A stretch of 5,441 bases of DNA from Candidatus Tectimicrobiota bacterium (GTDB lineage: Bacteria > UBA8248): positions 1-5,441 of the forward strand of contig JACPCT010000251.1 of assembly GCA_016184445.1 (NCBI GenBank). Reading direction: 5' to 3'. The number at the start of each line of letters is the position of its first letter. The stretch's first letter is position 1. The position numbers were made by a program, and so were the translations under genes. Below, piece by piece: positions 1 through 5,441 of the stretch. The notes beneath the pieces are model-generated. The model was not told the origin of the DNA and did no database searches. It worked only from the letters and a program-made list of their open reading frames with translations.

Positions 1-448
1 CAGCGTCCCCCACGACGCGGCGGACCCCTTCGGCCTCCTCCTCCAGAGCGGCGACGGCTACCGGGTGGCCCTGGCGACCGACATGGGCTTCGTCACCCGT
101 CTCGTGCGCGAGCGGGTGAAAGGGGTGCAGGGCCTCATCTTGGAATTCAACCACGAGCTCGACATGCTGCTCTCGGGGCCCTACCCCTGGCCCCTCAAGC
201 AGCGCATCCGGGGGAAGCTCGGCCACCTCTCGAACGAGGACGCGGCCGGGCTCCTCGCCGAGGTGGCGGGCAGGGACCTTGAGTGGGTGGTCTGCGCCCA
301 CATCAGCCAGGAGAACAACGAGGAGCGCATCGTGCTGGAGCGGGCCGCCGCCGCCCTGAACGGGTGCGGCTTCGCCCCCTTCGCCGCCCGCCAGGACCAG
401 CCCACCCCCCGGTTCGGCCCGGGCGGACGCCTGGAGGATAAGCGGTGA
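1..448 (+). CDS. YycJ/WalJ-like MBL-fold metallohydrolase, 3' part (5' truncated)
   Basis: The reading frame is open from base 2 and gives 148 residues before the TGA at 446-448. Family members are usually about 260 residues, so roughly the first 110 are missing, including the HxHxDH metal-binding motif. What is visible matches the C-terminal half of the YycJ/WalJ (COG1235-like) family. There is an HDA motif near the left edge, a TDMG motif whose Asp (80-82) is an expected metal ligand, then EFNHE, YPWPLKQRI, GHLSN (221-235), and HISQENN with an expected metal His at 299-301. These proteins are cytoplasmic metal-dependent hydrolases; in Bacillus they are linked to the WalKR locus and to DNA exonuclease or mismatch-repair roles, and the substrate here is unknown. 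The GTG at 65 is only an internal codon, because homology continues upstream of it. The stop overlaps the purB start by four bases, so the two genes are probably co-translated. A purine-related role is not shown. The family call is secure, the function is not. Confidence 0.88.
   Translation, partial: SVPHDAADPFGLLLQSGDGYRVALATDMGFVTRLVRERVKGVQGLILEFNHELDMLLSGPYPWPLKQRIRGKLGHLSNEDAAGLLAEVAGRDLEWVVCAHISQENNEERIVLERAAAALNGCGFAPFAARQDQPTPRFGPGGRLEDKR
433..437 (+). promoter_or_regulatory. purB ribosome binding site (GGAGG)
   Basis: GGAGG lies within the last codons of the hydrolase gene, seven bases before the GTG at 445. It supports GTG 445 as the purB start rather than a later ATG, and it fits translation coupled to the upstream gene through the GTGA overlap. 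Confidence 0.8.
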
Positions 449-1749
449 TCCCCCGTTACAGCCGCCCCGAGATGGCCGGGATCTGGGAGGAGCGCGAGCG
501 CCTCCAGCGCATGCTGGAGGTGGAGATCGCCGTCTGCGAGGAGCTGGCCGCGCGCGGGGAGATCCCCCAGGATGCGGTGGCCGAGATCAAGTCAAAGGCC
601 GCCTTCGACCCGGGCCGCGTCCGCGAGCTGGAGCGGGTGATCAAGCACGACGTCATCGCCTTCTTGACCAACGTGGCCGAGAACGTGGGCCCCTCCTCCC
701 GCTTCATCCACCTGGGGCTCACCAGCAGCGACGCCCTGGACACGGCGCTGGCCCTTCAGCTCGTCCGGGCGGCCGACGTCCTCCTGGAGGATCTCGCGCG
801 CCTCAGGGCCGTCCTCAAGCGCCGGGCCCTGGAACACAAGCGCACCCTCATCGCCGGGCGCACCCACGGGATGCACGCCGAGCCCACCACCTTGGGCCTC
901 AAGATCGCTCTCTGGCACGCCGAGTTCGGCCGGGCCGTGGAGCGGGTGCACCGGGCGCGCGAGGTGGTGCGGGTGGGCAAGATCTCGGGCGCGGTGGGAG
1001 TGTGCCCGCACCTCTCCCCGGGAGTGGAGGAGGCCATCCTGCGCCGCCTGGGCCTCGAGGCCGAGCCCGTGAGCAGCCAGATCGTCCAGCGGGACCGCCA
1101 CGCCGAGTTCCACTCGGCCCTCGCCCTCGTGGCCGCGAGCGTGGCCCGGGTGGCCACCGAGGTGCGTCACCTCCAGCGGACCGAGGTGGGCGAGGCGGAG
1201 GAGTACTTCAGCCCCGGCCAGAAGGGCAGCTCGGCCATGCCCCACAAGCGCAACCCGGTCGTCTCCGAGCAGCTCTGCGGGCTGGCCCGCGTGGTGCAGG
1301 GGAACGCGGCGGCCGCCCTCCAGAACGTTCCCCTCTGGCACGAGCGCGACATCAGCCACTCCTCGGTCGAGCGGGTGATCCTGCCCGACAGCACCATCCT
1401 GGTGGACTACATGCTGGCCAAGCTCGAGGAGCTGATGGACCGCTGGGTGGTCTACCCCGGACGGATGAGGGAGAACCTGGAGCGCTCGCGGGGGCTCCTC
1501 CTGAGCGAGCACGTGATGCTCGCCCTCATCCGCAAGGGCCTCACCCGGGAGGAGGCCTACGCCCGGGTGCAGGGCCACGCCATGGAAACCTGGGCCCGGG
1601 GGAACGACTTCCAGGCCCGGCTCCTGGCCGACAAGGAGGTGGGGGGGCTCCTGGGCAAGGAGGAGCTCGCCCGCTGCTTCGACCTGGAGGCGCATTTCCG
1701 GCACGTGGACGCCATCTTCAGGCGGGCCTTCGGACCCGGCGGGGGCTGA
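445..1749 (+). CDS. purB: Adenylosuccinate lyase PurB
   Basis: A 434-residue protein, close to the 431 of Bacillus subtilis PurB and aligning with it from the first residues (IPRYSRPEM). This fumarase/aspartase-superfamily enzyme removes fumarate from SAICAR to give AICAR, and from adenylosuccinate to give AMP. It works in the cytoplasm as a homotetramer with active sites shared between subunits. Visible active-site elements are His68 in [12 protein letters not shown] near residue 93, His141 in [10 protein letters not shown] (the same number as the Bacillus catalytic His), QRDRHAE, and the flexible signature loop [10 protein letters not shown] at 262-271. That loop carries the catalytic Ser263, plus Lys268 and Asn270. 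[10 protein letters not shown] follows. All key residues are present. The GTG start has a good upstream ribosome binding site and overlaps the hydrolase stop. A 137-bp gap follows, the only sizeable one in the window, so the hydrolase and purB may form a transcription unit partly separate from purCSQL. Very high confidence. Confidence 0.98.
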   Translation: MIPRYSRPEMAGIWEERERLQRMLEVEIAVCEELAARGEIPQDAVAEIKSKAAFDPGRVRELERVIKHDVIAFLTNVAENVGPSSRFIHLGLTSSDALDTALALQLVRAADVLLEDLARLRAVLKRRALEHKRTLIAGRTHGMHAEPTTLGLKIALWHAEFGRAVERVHRAREVVRVGKISGAVGVCPHLSPGVEEAILRRLGLEAEPVSSQIVQRDRHAEFHSALALVAASVARVATEVRHLQRTEVGEAEEYFSPGQKGSSAMPHKRNPVVSEQLCGLARVVQGNAAAALQNVPLWHERDISHSSVERVILPDSTILVDYMLAKLEELMDRWVVYPGRMRENLERSRGLLLSEHVMLALIRKGLTREEAYARVQGHAMETWARGNDFQARLLADKEVGGLLGKEELARCFDLEAHFRHVDAIFRRAFGPGGG

Positions 1750-1767
1750 CCCCCCGCCCTCGCCTTG

Positions 1768-1776
1768 TGGTAGGAT
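1768..1776 (+). promoter_or_regulatory. Possible extended -10 promoter element for purCSQL
   Basis: TGG-TAGGAT matches an extended -10 (TGn followed by a hexamer with four of six consensus bases) in an otherwise very GC-rich gap. The best -35-like hexamer is CTGACC at 1746-1751, overlapping the purB stop, with a long 19-base spacer. It would start transcription near 1783, giving a purC leader of about 100 nt. This rests on pattern only; readthrough from purB is equally possible. Confidence 0.3.
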
Positions 1777-1788
1777 GAAGCCCTCGCG

Positions 1789-1806
1789 GGGCCGAACCCT
1801 CGGCCC
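1789..1806 (+). terminator. Perfect 7-bp hairpin in the purB-purC gap (terminator- or attenuator-like)
   Basis: GGGCCGA (1789-1795) and TCGGCCC (1800-1806) are exact inverted repeats around a four-base ACCC loop. A 16-base all-pyrimidine tract (1804-1819) overlaps the 3' arm and continues past it, but after the stem only 6 of its 13 bases are T, so it is a poor classical intrinsic terminator. It could be a weak terminator after purB, a transcription pause or attenuator, or a stabilising 5' hairpin on a purC transcript. In DNA this GC-rich, a hairpin of this size could also occur by chance. Confidence 0.35.
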
Positions 1807-1874
1807 TTCCCTTCCTCCTGCCTGATGTGTGACGGAGACGCCCCAGGACACCGCCAAGGCCCGGCGAGGGCCAC

Positions 1875-1880
1875 GGGAGA
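1875..1880 (+). promoter_or_regulatory. purC ribosome binding site (GGGAGA)
   Basis: GGGAGA sits six bases before the ATG at 1887 and fixes the purC start, which also matches the family N-terminus (LYEGKAK from residue 7). The pyrimidine tract at 1807-1811 (TTCCC) could pair with GGGAG using one G-U pair, a possible way to mask the site. Confidence 0.75.
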
Positions 1881-1886
1881 CGCTTC

Positions 1887-2600
1887 ATGGAACGCAGAGG
1901 ACAGCTATACGAGGGCAAGGCAAAGATCGTGTACGCAACCGGCGATCCGGCCTTCTACATCCAGTACTTCAAGGACGACGCCACCGCCTTCAACGCCAAG
2001 AAGCGCGGGACCATCGAGTCCAAGGGCATCTTCAACAACCACATCTCGGCCCGGCTCTTCCAGGTGGTGGAAAAGGAGGGCGTCCCCACCCACTTCGTCC
2101 GGACCCTCTCGGACCGCGAGATGCTCGTCAAGAAGCTCGACATCATCAAGGTGGAGGTGGTGCTGCGGAACATCGTGGCGGGGAACCTCGCCAAACGCAT
2201 GGGCGTGGACGAAGGCCGCAGGCTCCCCCACCCCATCATCGACCTCCACCTCAAGAACGACGCCCTGGACGACCCCATGATCAACGAGGACACCATTTCG
2301 GCCTTCGGCCTCGCCGCGCGCGAGGAAGTGGACCAGATGCGCGCCTTCGCCCTCAAGGTGAACCAGATCCTCCAGGCCTTCTTCGGCGAGCGGAACGTGG
2401 ACCTCGTAGACTTCAAGCTCGAGTTCGGCCGCTGCCCGGCCGAGGGCGGAAAGCTCCTTCTCGGGGACGAGATCACCCCCGACGGCTGCCGCCTCTGGGA
2501 GAAGGGCACGGGCCGCAAGCTCGACAAGGATCGCTTCCGCCGCGACCTCGGCCAGGTCGAGGAGGCCTACGCCGAGGTGGAGCGCATCGTCACCCGCTGA
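1887..2600 (+). CDS. purC: SAICAR synthetase PurC
   Basis: A 237-residue protein, the same length as Escherichia coli PurC. It is phosphoribosylaminoimidazole-succinocarboxamide synthase: CAIR + aspartate + ATP gives SAICAR, the substrate of the PurB encoded just upstream. It is a cytoplasmic enzyme. Motifs in order are the nucleotide-binding LYEGKAK at 7-13, KDDATAFN, ESKGIFNNHIS, the first signature VVLRNIVAGNLAKRMG around residues 91-106, the second signature LVDFKLEFG at 173-181, and the LLLGDEITPDGCRLW segment at 190-204. That last segment usually reads L-A-D-E, so the Gly193 here is a mild variant, but the acidic residues Asp194, Glu195 and Asp199 are kept. The ATG start has a well-placed ribosome binding site. 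purC is preceded by the only structured gap in the window and followed 20 bases later by purS, so it probably heads a purCSQL block. Very high confidence. Confidence 0.98.
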   Translation: MERRGQLYEGKAKIVYATGDPAFYIQYFKDDATAFNAKKRGTIESKGIFNNHISARLFQVVEKEGVPTHFVRTLSDREMLVKKLDIIKVEVVLRNIVAGNLAKRMGVDEGRRLPHPIIDLHLKNDALDDPMINEDTISAFGLAAREEVDQMRAFALKVNQILQAFFGERNVDLVDFKLEFGRCPAEGGKLLLGDEITPDGCRLWEKGTGRKLDKDRFRRDLGQVEEAYAEVERIVTR

Positions 2601-2606
2601 GGGCGC

Positions 2607-2615
2607 GGGGAGAGG
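2607..2615 (+). promoter_or_regulatory. purS ribosome binding site (GGGGAGAGG)
   Basis: This purine-rich site in the 20-bp purC-purS gap lies five bases before the ATG at 2621. It sets the purS start, although the frame stays open far upstream through purC. Confidence 0.75.
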
Positions 2616-2620
2616 CTGGG

Positions 2621-2881
2621 ATGGCGAAGACCGTCGTTTACGTGACCTACAAGCGCGGCGTCCTCGACCCCCAGGGCGAGGCGGTGCGCGGCGCGCTCGC
2701 CTCCTTGGGCTTCCAGGGCGTCCGGGGGGTGCGCGTCGGCAAGTACATCGAGCTCGACCTGGCCAACGGCCGCCCCGAGGAGCAGCGCGCCGAGGTGGAG
2801 AAGATGTGCCGCCAGCTCCTGGCGAACCCCGTCCTGGAGGACTTCCGGATCGAGATCAGCCCCTCCGCCCCGCCCGAGTAG
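2621..2881 (+). CDS. purS: FGAM synthetase subunit PurS
   Basis: An 86-residue protein, the usual size for PurS (about 80-85). It is the small structural subunit of the three-protein FGAM synthetase. PurS dimers bridge PurL and PurQ and help pass ammonia from the glutaminase to the synthetase site; PurS has no catalytic site of its own. Family features are the first strand [16 protein letters not shown], the block [23 protein letters not shown] near residues 36-47, and the C-terminal segment with [14 protein letters not shown]. The start ATG has a strong ribosome binding site. The reading frame is also open upstream back to 1829, which makes purS look like the tail of a much longer ORF, but that upstream part lies over purC in another frame and has no family resemblance. 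The stop is seven bases before purQ. High confidence. Confidence 0.97.
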   Translation: MAKTVVYVTYKRGVLDPQGEAVRGALASLGFQGVRGVRVGKYIELDLANGRPEEQRAEVEKMCRQLLANPVLEDFRIEISPSAPPE

Positions 2882-2888
2882 GTGGCCG

Positions 2889-3581
2889 ATGCGCTTTGCG
2901 GTAGTGGTGTTCCCCGGCTCCAACTGCGATCACGACTGCTACCATGTAATCAAGCACGTCCTGGGCGCCGCGGTCTCCTTCGTCTGGCACAAGGAGGGCG
3001 ATCTCGGCGGCGCCGACGTGGCGATCGTCCCCGGCGGCTTCAGCTACGGGGATTACCTCCGCGCCGGCGCCATCGCGCGCTTCTCCCCCGTGATGGAAGC
3101 GGTGCGCCGCCACGCGGCCCGGGGGCGGCCCGTCATCGGCATCTGCAACGGCTTCCAGATCCTCGCCGAGGCGGGCCTCCTCCCCGGCGCGCTTCGCCGC
3201 AACGCCTCCCTGCGCTTCATCTGCGACGACGTCTGGCTGCGCTGCGAGAGCCAGCGCACCCCCTTCACCCAGGCCATCGAGGCCGGGCAGGTGCTGAAGA
3301 TGCCCATCGCCCACGGCGAGGGGAACTTCTTCTGTAAGCCGGACACCCTGGCCGAGCTCGAGATGAACGGCCAGATCGTCTTCCGCTACTGCGACCCCGA
3401 AGGCCGGACGACCCGGGCCGCCAACCTGAACGGCTCGACCGCCCACGTCGCCGGGGTCTGCAGCCGGGAGGGGAACGTCCTCGGCCTCATGCCTCACCCC
3501 GAGCGCGCCAGCGAGAGGGACATGGGCAGCGAGGACGGCCTGCGGCTCTTCCAGTCCCTCCTGGCGGCGGCCGCCCCGTGA
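2889..3581 (+). CDS. purQ: FGAM synthetase glutaminase subunit PurQ
   Basis: A 230-residue protein (Bacillus subtilis PurQ is 227). This class I glutamine amidotransferase hydrolyses glutamine to supply ammonia to PurL in the FGAR to FGAM step. The N-terminus [14 protein letters not shown] is typical. [17 protein letters not shown] is the oxyanion and interface region. The nucleophile is Cys86 in GICNGFQ, the same number as in Bacillus. AHGEGNF follows, and the catalytic His203 and Glu205 lie in MPHPERA. The full Cys-His-Glu triad is therefore present. The ATG start lies seven bases after the purS stop and has only a weak GGTGG (2881-2885) upstream, so translation is probably coupled to purS. 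The gene ends with a GTGA overlap (3578-3581) with the possible purL GTG start. No oddities beyond a slightly longer loop before the NLNGS motif. Very high confidence. Confidence 0.98.
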   Translation: MRFAVVVFPGSNCDHDCYHVIKHVLGAAVSFVWHKEGDLGGADVAIVPGGFSYGDYLRAGAIARFSPVMEAVRRHAARGRPVIGICNGFQILAEAGLLPGALRRNASLRFICDDVWLRCESQRTPFTQAIEAGQVLKMPIAHGEGNFFCKPDTLAELEMNGQIVFRYCDPEGRTTRAANLNGSTAHVAGVCSREGNVLGLMPHPERASERDMGSEDGLRLFQSLLAAAAP

Positions 3582-5441
3582 GCAAGATGATCCACCCCCC
3601 CGCCACGCTGGACATCGCCCGCGAGCACGGCCTCTCCGAGGCCGAGTGGGAGCGCATCGTCAATCTCTTGGGCCGCGCCCCAAACCTGACCGAGCTGGGC
3701 GTTTTCTCCGCCATGTGGAACGAGCACTGCTCCTACAAGAGCAGCCGCATCCACCTGAAGAAGTTCCCGACCAAGGGGCCGCGCGTCCTCCAGGGGCCGG
3801 GCGAGAACGCCGGGGTGGTGGACCTGGGCGGGGGCCTCGCGGTGGCCTTCAAGATGGAGAGCCACAACCACCCCTCCTTCATCGAGCCCTACCAGGGCGC
3901 GGCCACGGGCGTGGGGGGCATCCTCCGGGACGTCTTCACCATGGGGGCCCGGCCCATCGCCCTGCTCGACAGCCTGCGCTTCGGGGCGGTGAACCACGAC
4001 CGCACGGCCTACCTCGCCGACGGGGTGGTGTCGGGCATCGCAGGCTACGGCAACTGCATCGGGGTCCCGACCGTGGGGGGGGAGACCTGCTTCCACCCCT
4101 GCTACAACGGGAACATCCTGGTCAACGTGATGTGCGTGGGCACCCTGCGGGCGGACGCCATCTTCCGCGGCACCGCCTCGGGACTTGGCAACCCGGTCAT
4201 CTACGTCGGGGCCGCCACCGGCCGGGACGGCATCCACGGGGCCTCGATGGCCTCGGCGGGCTTCGACGAGAAGGCTCTTGAGAAGCGCCCCACCGTCCAG
4301 GTGGGGGATCCCTTCCGCGAGAAACTCCTCCTGGAGGCCTGCCTGGAGCTCATGAAGAGGGGTTCCGTCGTCGGCATCCAGGACATGGGCGCCGCAGGCC
4401 TCACCTCCTCCTCCGCCGAGATGGCGGGAAGAGCGGGCACGGGGCTCATCCTGAGGCTCGACGCCGTCCCCCGCCGGGAGGAGGGGATGACCCCCTACGA
4501 GCTCATGCTCTCGGAGAGCCAGGAGCGGATGCTCCTCGTGGCCCGGCGCGGGCGCGAGGGCGAGGTGAGGAAGATCTTCGAACGTTGGGACCTCCCCATC
4601 GCCGTCGTCGGGGAGGTGACGGGGGATGGCCGCCTGCGGGTGGAGGCCGAGGGAGAGCTGGTGGCCGACCTCCCCGTGAACGCCCTCACGCAGGAGGCAC
4701 CGGCCTACGAGCGGCCCTTGCGGCCCGAACGCGGGCTCCCCTCCGCCGACCCCATCGAGACCCTGCCCGAGGAGAAGGACCTGGGCCCCGCCCTCCTGGC
4801 CCTCCTCGCCCACCCCAACCAGGGGCTAAAGAAGCCCATCTGGCGCCAGTACGACCACATGGTGCGCACGAACACCCTGGCCCCGCCCGGCGGGGACGCG
4901 GCCCTCCTGCGCCTCAAGGGGACCTCCAAGGCCCTCGCCCTCACGACGGACGGCAACTCGCGCTACTGCATGCTGGACCCCTACCTGGGCGGGATGCTCG
5001 CCGTGGCCGAGGCGGCCAGGAACCTCAGCTGCACGGGGGCGTTGCCCCTCGCCATGACGAACTGCCTCAACTTCGGCAATCCCGAGCGCCCCGCTGTGAT
5101 GGCCCAGTTCTCGGCGGCCATCGAGGGCATGGCCGAGGCCTGCCGGGCGCTGGGCGTGCCCGTCGTCAGCGGGAACGTAAGCTTCTATAATGAGACCCAG
5201 GGGATGGACATCTATCCGACGCCCATCGTGGGGATGGTGGGCCTCCTCGAGGAGGCCGGGCGGCGGGCGGGCCACGGGCTCTCGCGTGAGGGAGATCGCC
5301 TCTTCCTCCTCCACCCGGGCAAGGCAGCCCCCCTGCCCCCGGGCGGCGCGCACGAGTATGTGTGGGTGCGCTGCGGCCGGGAGGGCGGCCAGCCCCCGGC
5401 GATATCGCTCGCGGCCGAGGCGGCCGTCCAGGCCCTCTGCC
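3578..5441 (+). CDS. purL: FGAM synthetase large subunit PurL (small type), 3' truncated
   Basis: The frame is open from GTG 3578 to the window end, 621 residues of about 740, so roughly 120 C-terminal residues are missing. PurL is the ATP-dependent synthetase that turns FGAR plus ammonia into FGAM, working with the PurS and PurQ encoded just upstream. Motifs are the catalytic His50 in [11 protein letters not shown], the ATP/metal-binding [21 protein letters not shown] from Glu94, [22 protein letters not shown] at 268-282, ESQERM at 313-318, then [10 protein letters not shown] from residue 424, CLNFGNPE and [10 protein letters not shown] at 531-540. The TTDGNSRY motif has Gly459 where relatives such as Bacillus have Cys. 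The start is uncertain. GTG 3578 overlaps the purQ stop (GTGA), like the purB start. ATG 3587 would leave a five-base gap after purQ. Neither has a strong ribosome binding site, so coupling to purQ is likely. Identity is certain, the exact start is not. Confidence 0.97.
   Translation, partial: MSKMIHPPATLDIAREHGLSEAEWERIVNLLGRAPNLTELGVFSAMWNEHCSYKSSRIHLKKFPTKGPRVLQGPGENAGVVDLGGGLAVAFKMESHNHPSFIEPYQGAATGVGGILRDVFTMGARPIALLDSLRFGAVNHDRTAYLADGVVSGIAGYGNCIGVPTVGGETCFHPCYNGNILVNVMCVGTLRADAIFRGTASGLGNPVIYVGAATGRDGIHGASMASAGFDEKALEKRPTVQVGDPFREKLLLEACLELMKRGSVVGIQDMGAAGLTSSSAEMAGRAGTGLILRLDAVPRREEGMTPYELMLSESQERMLLVARRGREGEVRKIFERWDLPIAVVGEVTGDGRLRVEAEGELVADLPVNALTQEAPAYERPLRPERGLPSADPIETLPEEKDLGPALLALLAHPNQGLKKPIWRQYDHMVRTNTLAPPGGDAALLRLKGTSKALALTTDGNSRYCMLDPYLGGMLAVAEAARNLSCTGALPLAMTNCLNFGNPERPAVMAQFSAAIEGMAEACRALGVPVVSGNVSFYNETQGMDIYPTPIVGMVGLLEEAGRRAGHGLSREGDRLFLLHPGKAAPLPPGGAHEYVWVRCGREGGQPPAISLAAEAAVQALC
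5163..5191 (+). promoter_or_regulatory. Possible internal promoter within purL
   Basis: A perfect -10 hexamer TATAAT (5186-5191) is formed by the Tyr537 and Asn538 codons. Exactly 17 bases upstream is TCGTCA (5163-5168), which matches four of six -35 consensus bases. The surrounding codons are unusually A/T-ending for this gene (GTA, TAT, AAT). It could give extra transcription of genes downstream of purL. The conserved [10 protein letters not shown] motif partly constrains the sequence, so this is tentative. Confidence 0.25.

Larger units (their letters stand above)
1756..1871. repeat. Long-range complementary segments across the purC leader
   Basis: GCCCTCGCC at 1756-1764 is the exact reverse complement of GGCGAGGGC at 1863-1871. 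A second copy of the first eight bases, GCCCTCGC, lies at 1780-1787 and can pair with 1864-1871. The 3' partner also lies in a local 5-bp hairpin (GGCCC 1858-1862 with GGGCC 1868-1872) and ends three bases before the purC ribosome binding site. The leader therefore has several mutually exclusive pairings. The complementarity is seen directly; any regulatory role is inference. Confidence 0.35.

Noticed and set aside
1002..1778. A 258-codon plus-strand frame inside purB.
   Set aside because: A frame shadow of purB dominated by Gly, Pro, Arg and Ala, with no ribosome binding site or motif support.
592..1857. A 421-codon open frame on the minus strand opposite purB.
   Set aside because: Stop codons are scarce in antisense frames of very GC-rich genes. 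The translation is low-complexity (rich in Gly, His, Pro, Glu, Leu), matches no family I recognise, and lies over an intact purB.
1750..1886. A small gene or a known purine or ZTP riboswitch in the purB-purC gap.
   Set aside because: No frame with a start and ribosome binding site confined to the gap looks coding, and I could not match the conserved cores of those riboswitches.
1905..1912. A TATACG -10-like sequence just inside purC.
   Set aside because: It lies downstream of the purC start, within codons for the conserved LYEGK motif, and has no reasonable -35. Transcription from here would miss the start codon.
1829..2620. Upstream extension of the purS frame, which would give a 350-residue protein.
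   Set aside because: The first 264 codons lie over purC in another frame and are low-complexity Arg/Gly/Pro-rich. PurS is a roughly 85-residue family and has its own ribosome binding site before 2621.
3494..4813. A 439-codon open frame on the minus strand opposite purQ and purL.
   Set aside because: Same cause: biased composition and no recognisable motifs, while the plus strand encodes unmistakable PurL.

Overview
This is a very GC-rich bacterial window, roughly 70% GC by eye, with G or C in nearly all third codon positions. It is an almost gapless run of plus-strand genes for de novo purine biosynthesis. The order is the 3' part of a YycJ/WalJ-type metallo-beta-lactamase-fold hydrolase, then purB, purC, purS, purQ and the first five sixths or so of purL. 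Every gene is identified by well-known family motifs. The coding frames appear intact, with no frameshifts, mobile elements, RNA genes or CRISPR arrays. The organism cannot be named from this window. The separate small PurL with PurS and PurQ, as in Bacillus and Thermotoga, rules out lineages that use only the large fused PurL of gamma-proteobacterial type. A high-GC, possibly uncultured lineage (Methylomirabilota/Rokubacteria, Tectomicrobia or deltaproteobacteria-like) fits, but this is only an impression.

Layout: bases 1-448 hold the hydrolase C-terminus. It overlaps purB (445-1749) by four bases (GTGA), and a good ribosome binding site lies inside the hydrolase gene. The only real gap is 1750-1886 (137 bp). 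It contains a perfect 7-bp hairpin, an extended -10-like box and longer-range complementary segments that reach almost to the purC ribosome binding site. Then come purC (1887-2600), purS (2621-2881), purQ (2889-3581) and purL (from 3578 or 3587, running off the window), with gaps of 20 bp or less or a short overlap.

Function: PurS, PurQ and PurL together form the FGAM synthetase complex (FGAR + ATP + glutamine to FGAM). PurC makes SAICAR from CAIR and aspartate. PurB removes fumarate from SAICAR and also from adenylosuccinate, so it serves both the IMP and AMP branches. The order B-C-S-Q-L is the same as in the Bacillus subtilis pur operon, which predicts purF just downstream. The hydrolase occupies the upstream position held by purE-purK in Bacillus.

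No new biological system is visible; this is a housekeeping operon. The points most worth a second look are the structured purB-purC gap and a consensus -10 hexamer inside purL made by two adjacent A/T-ending codons.
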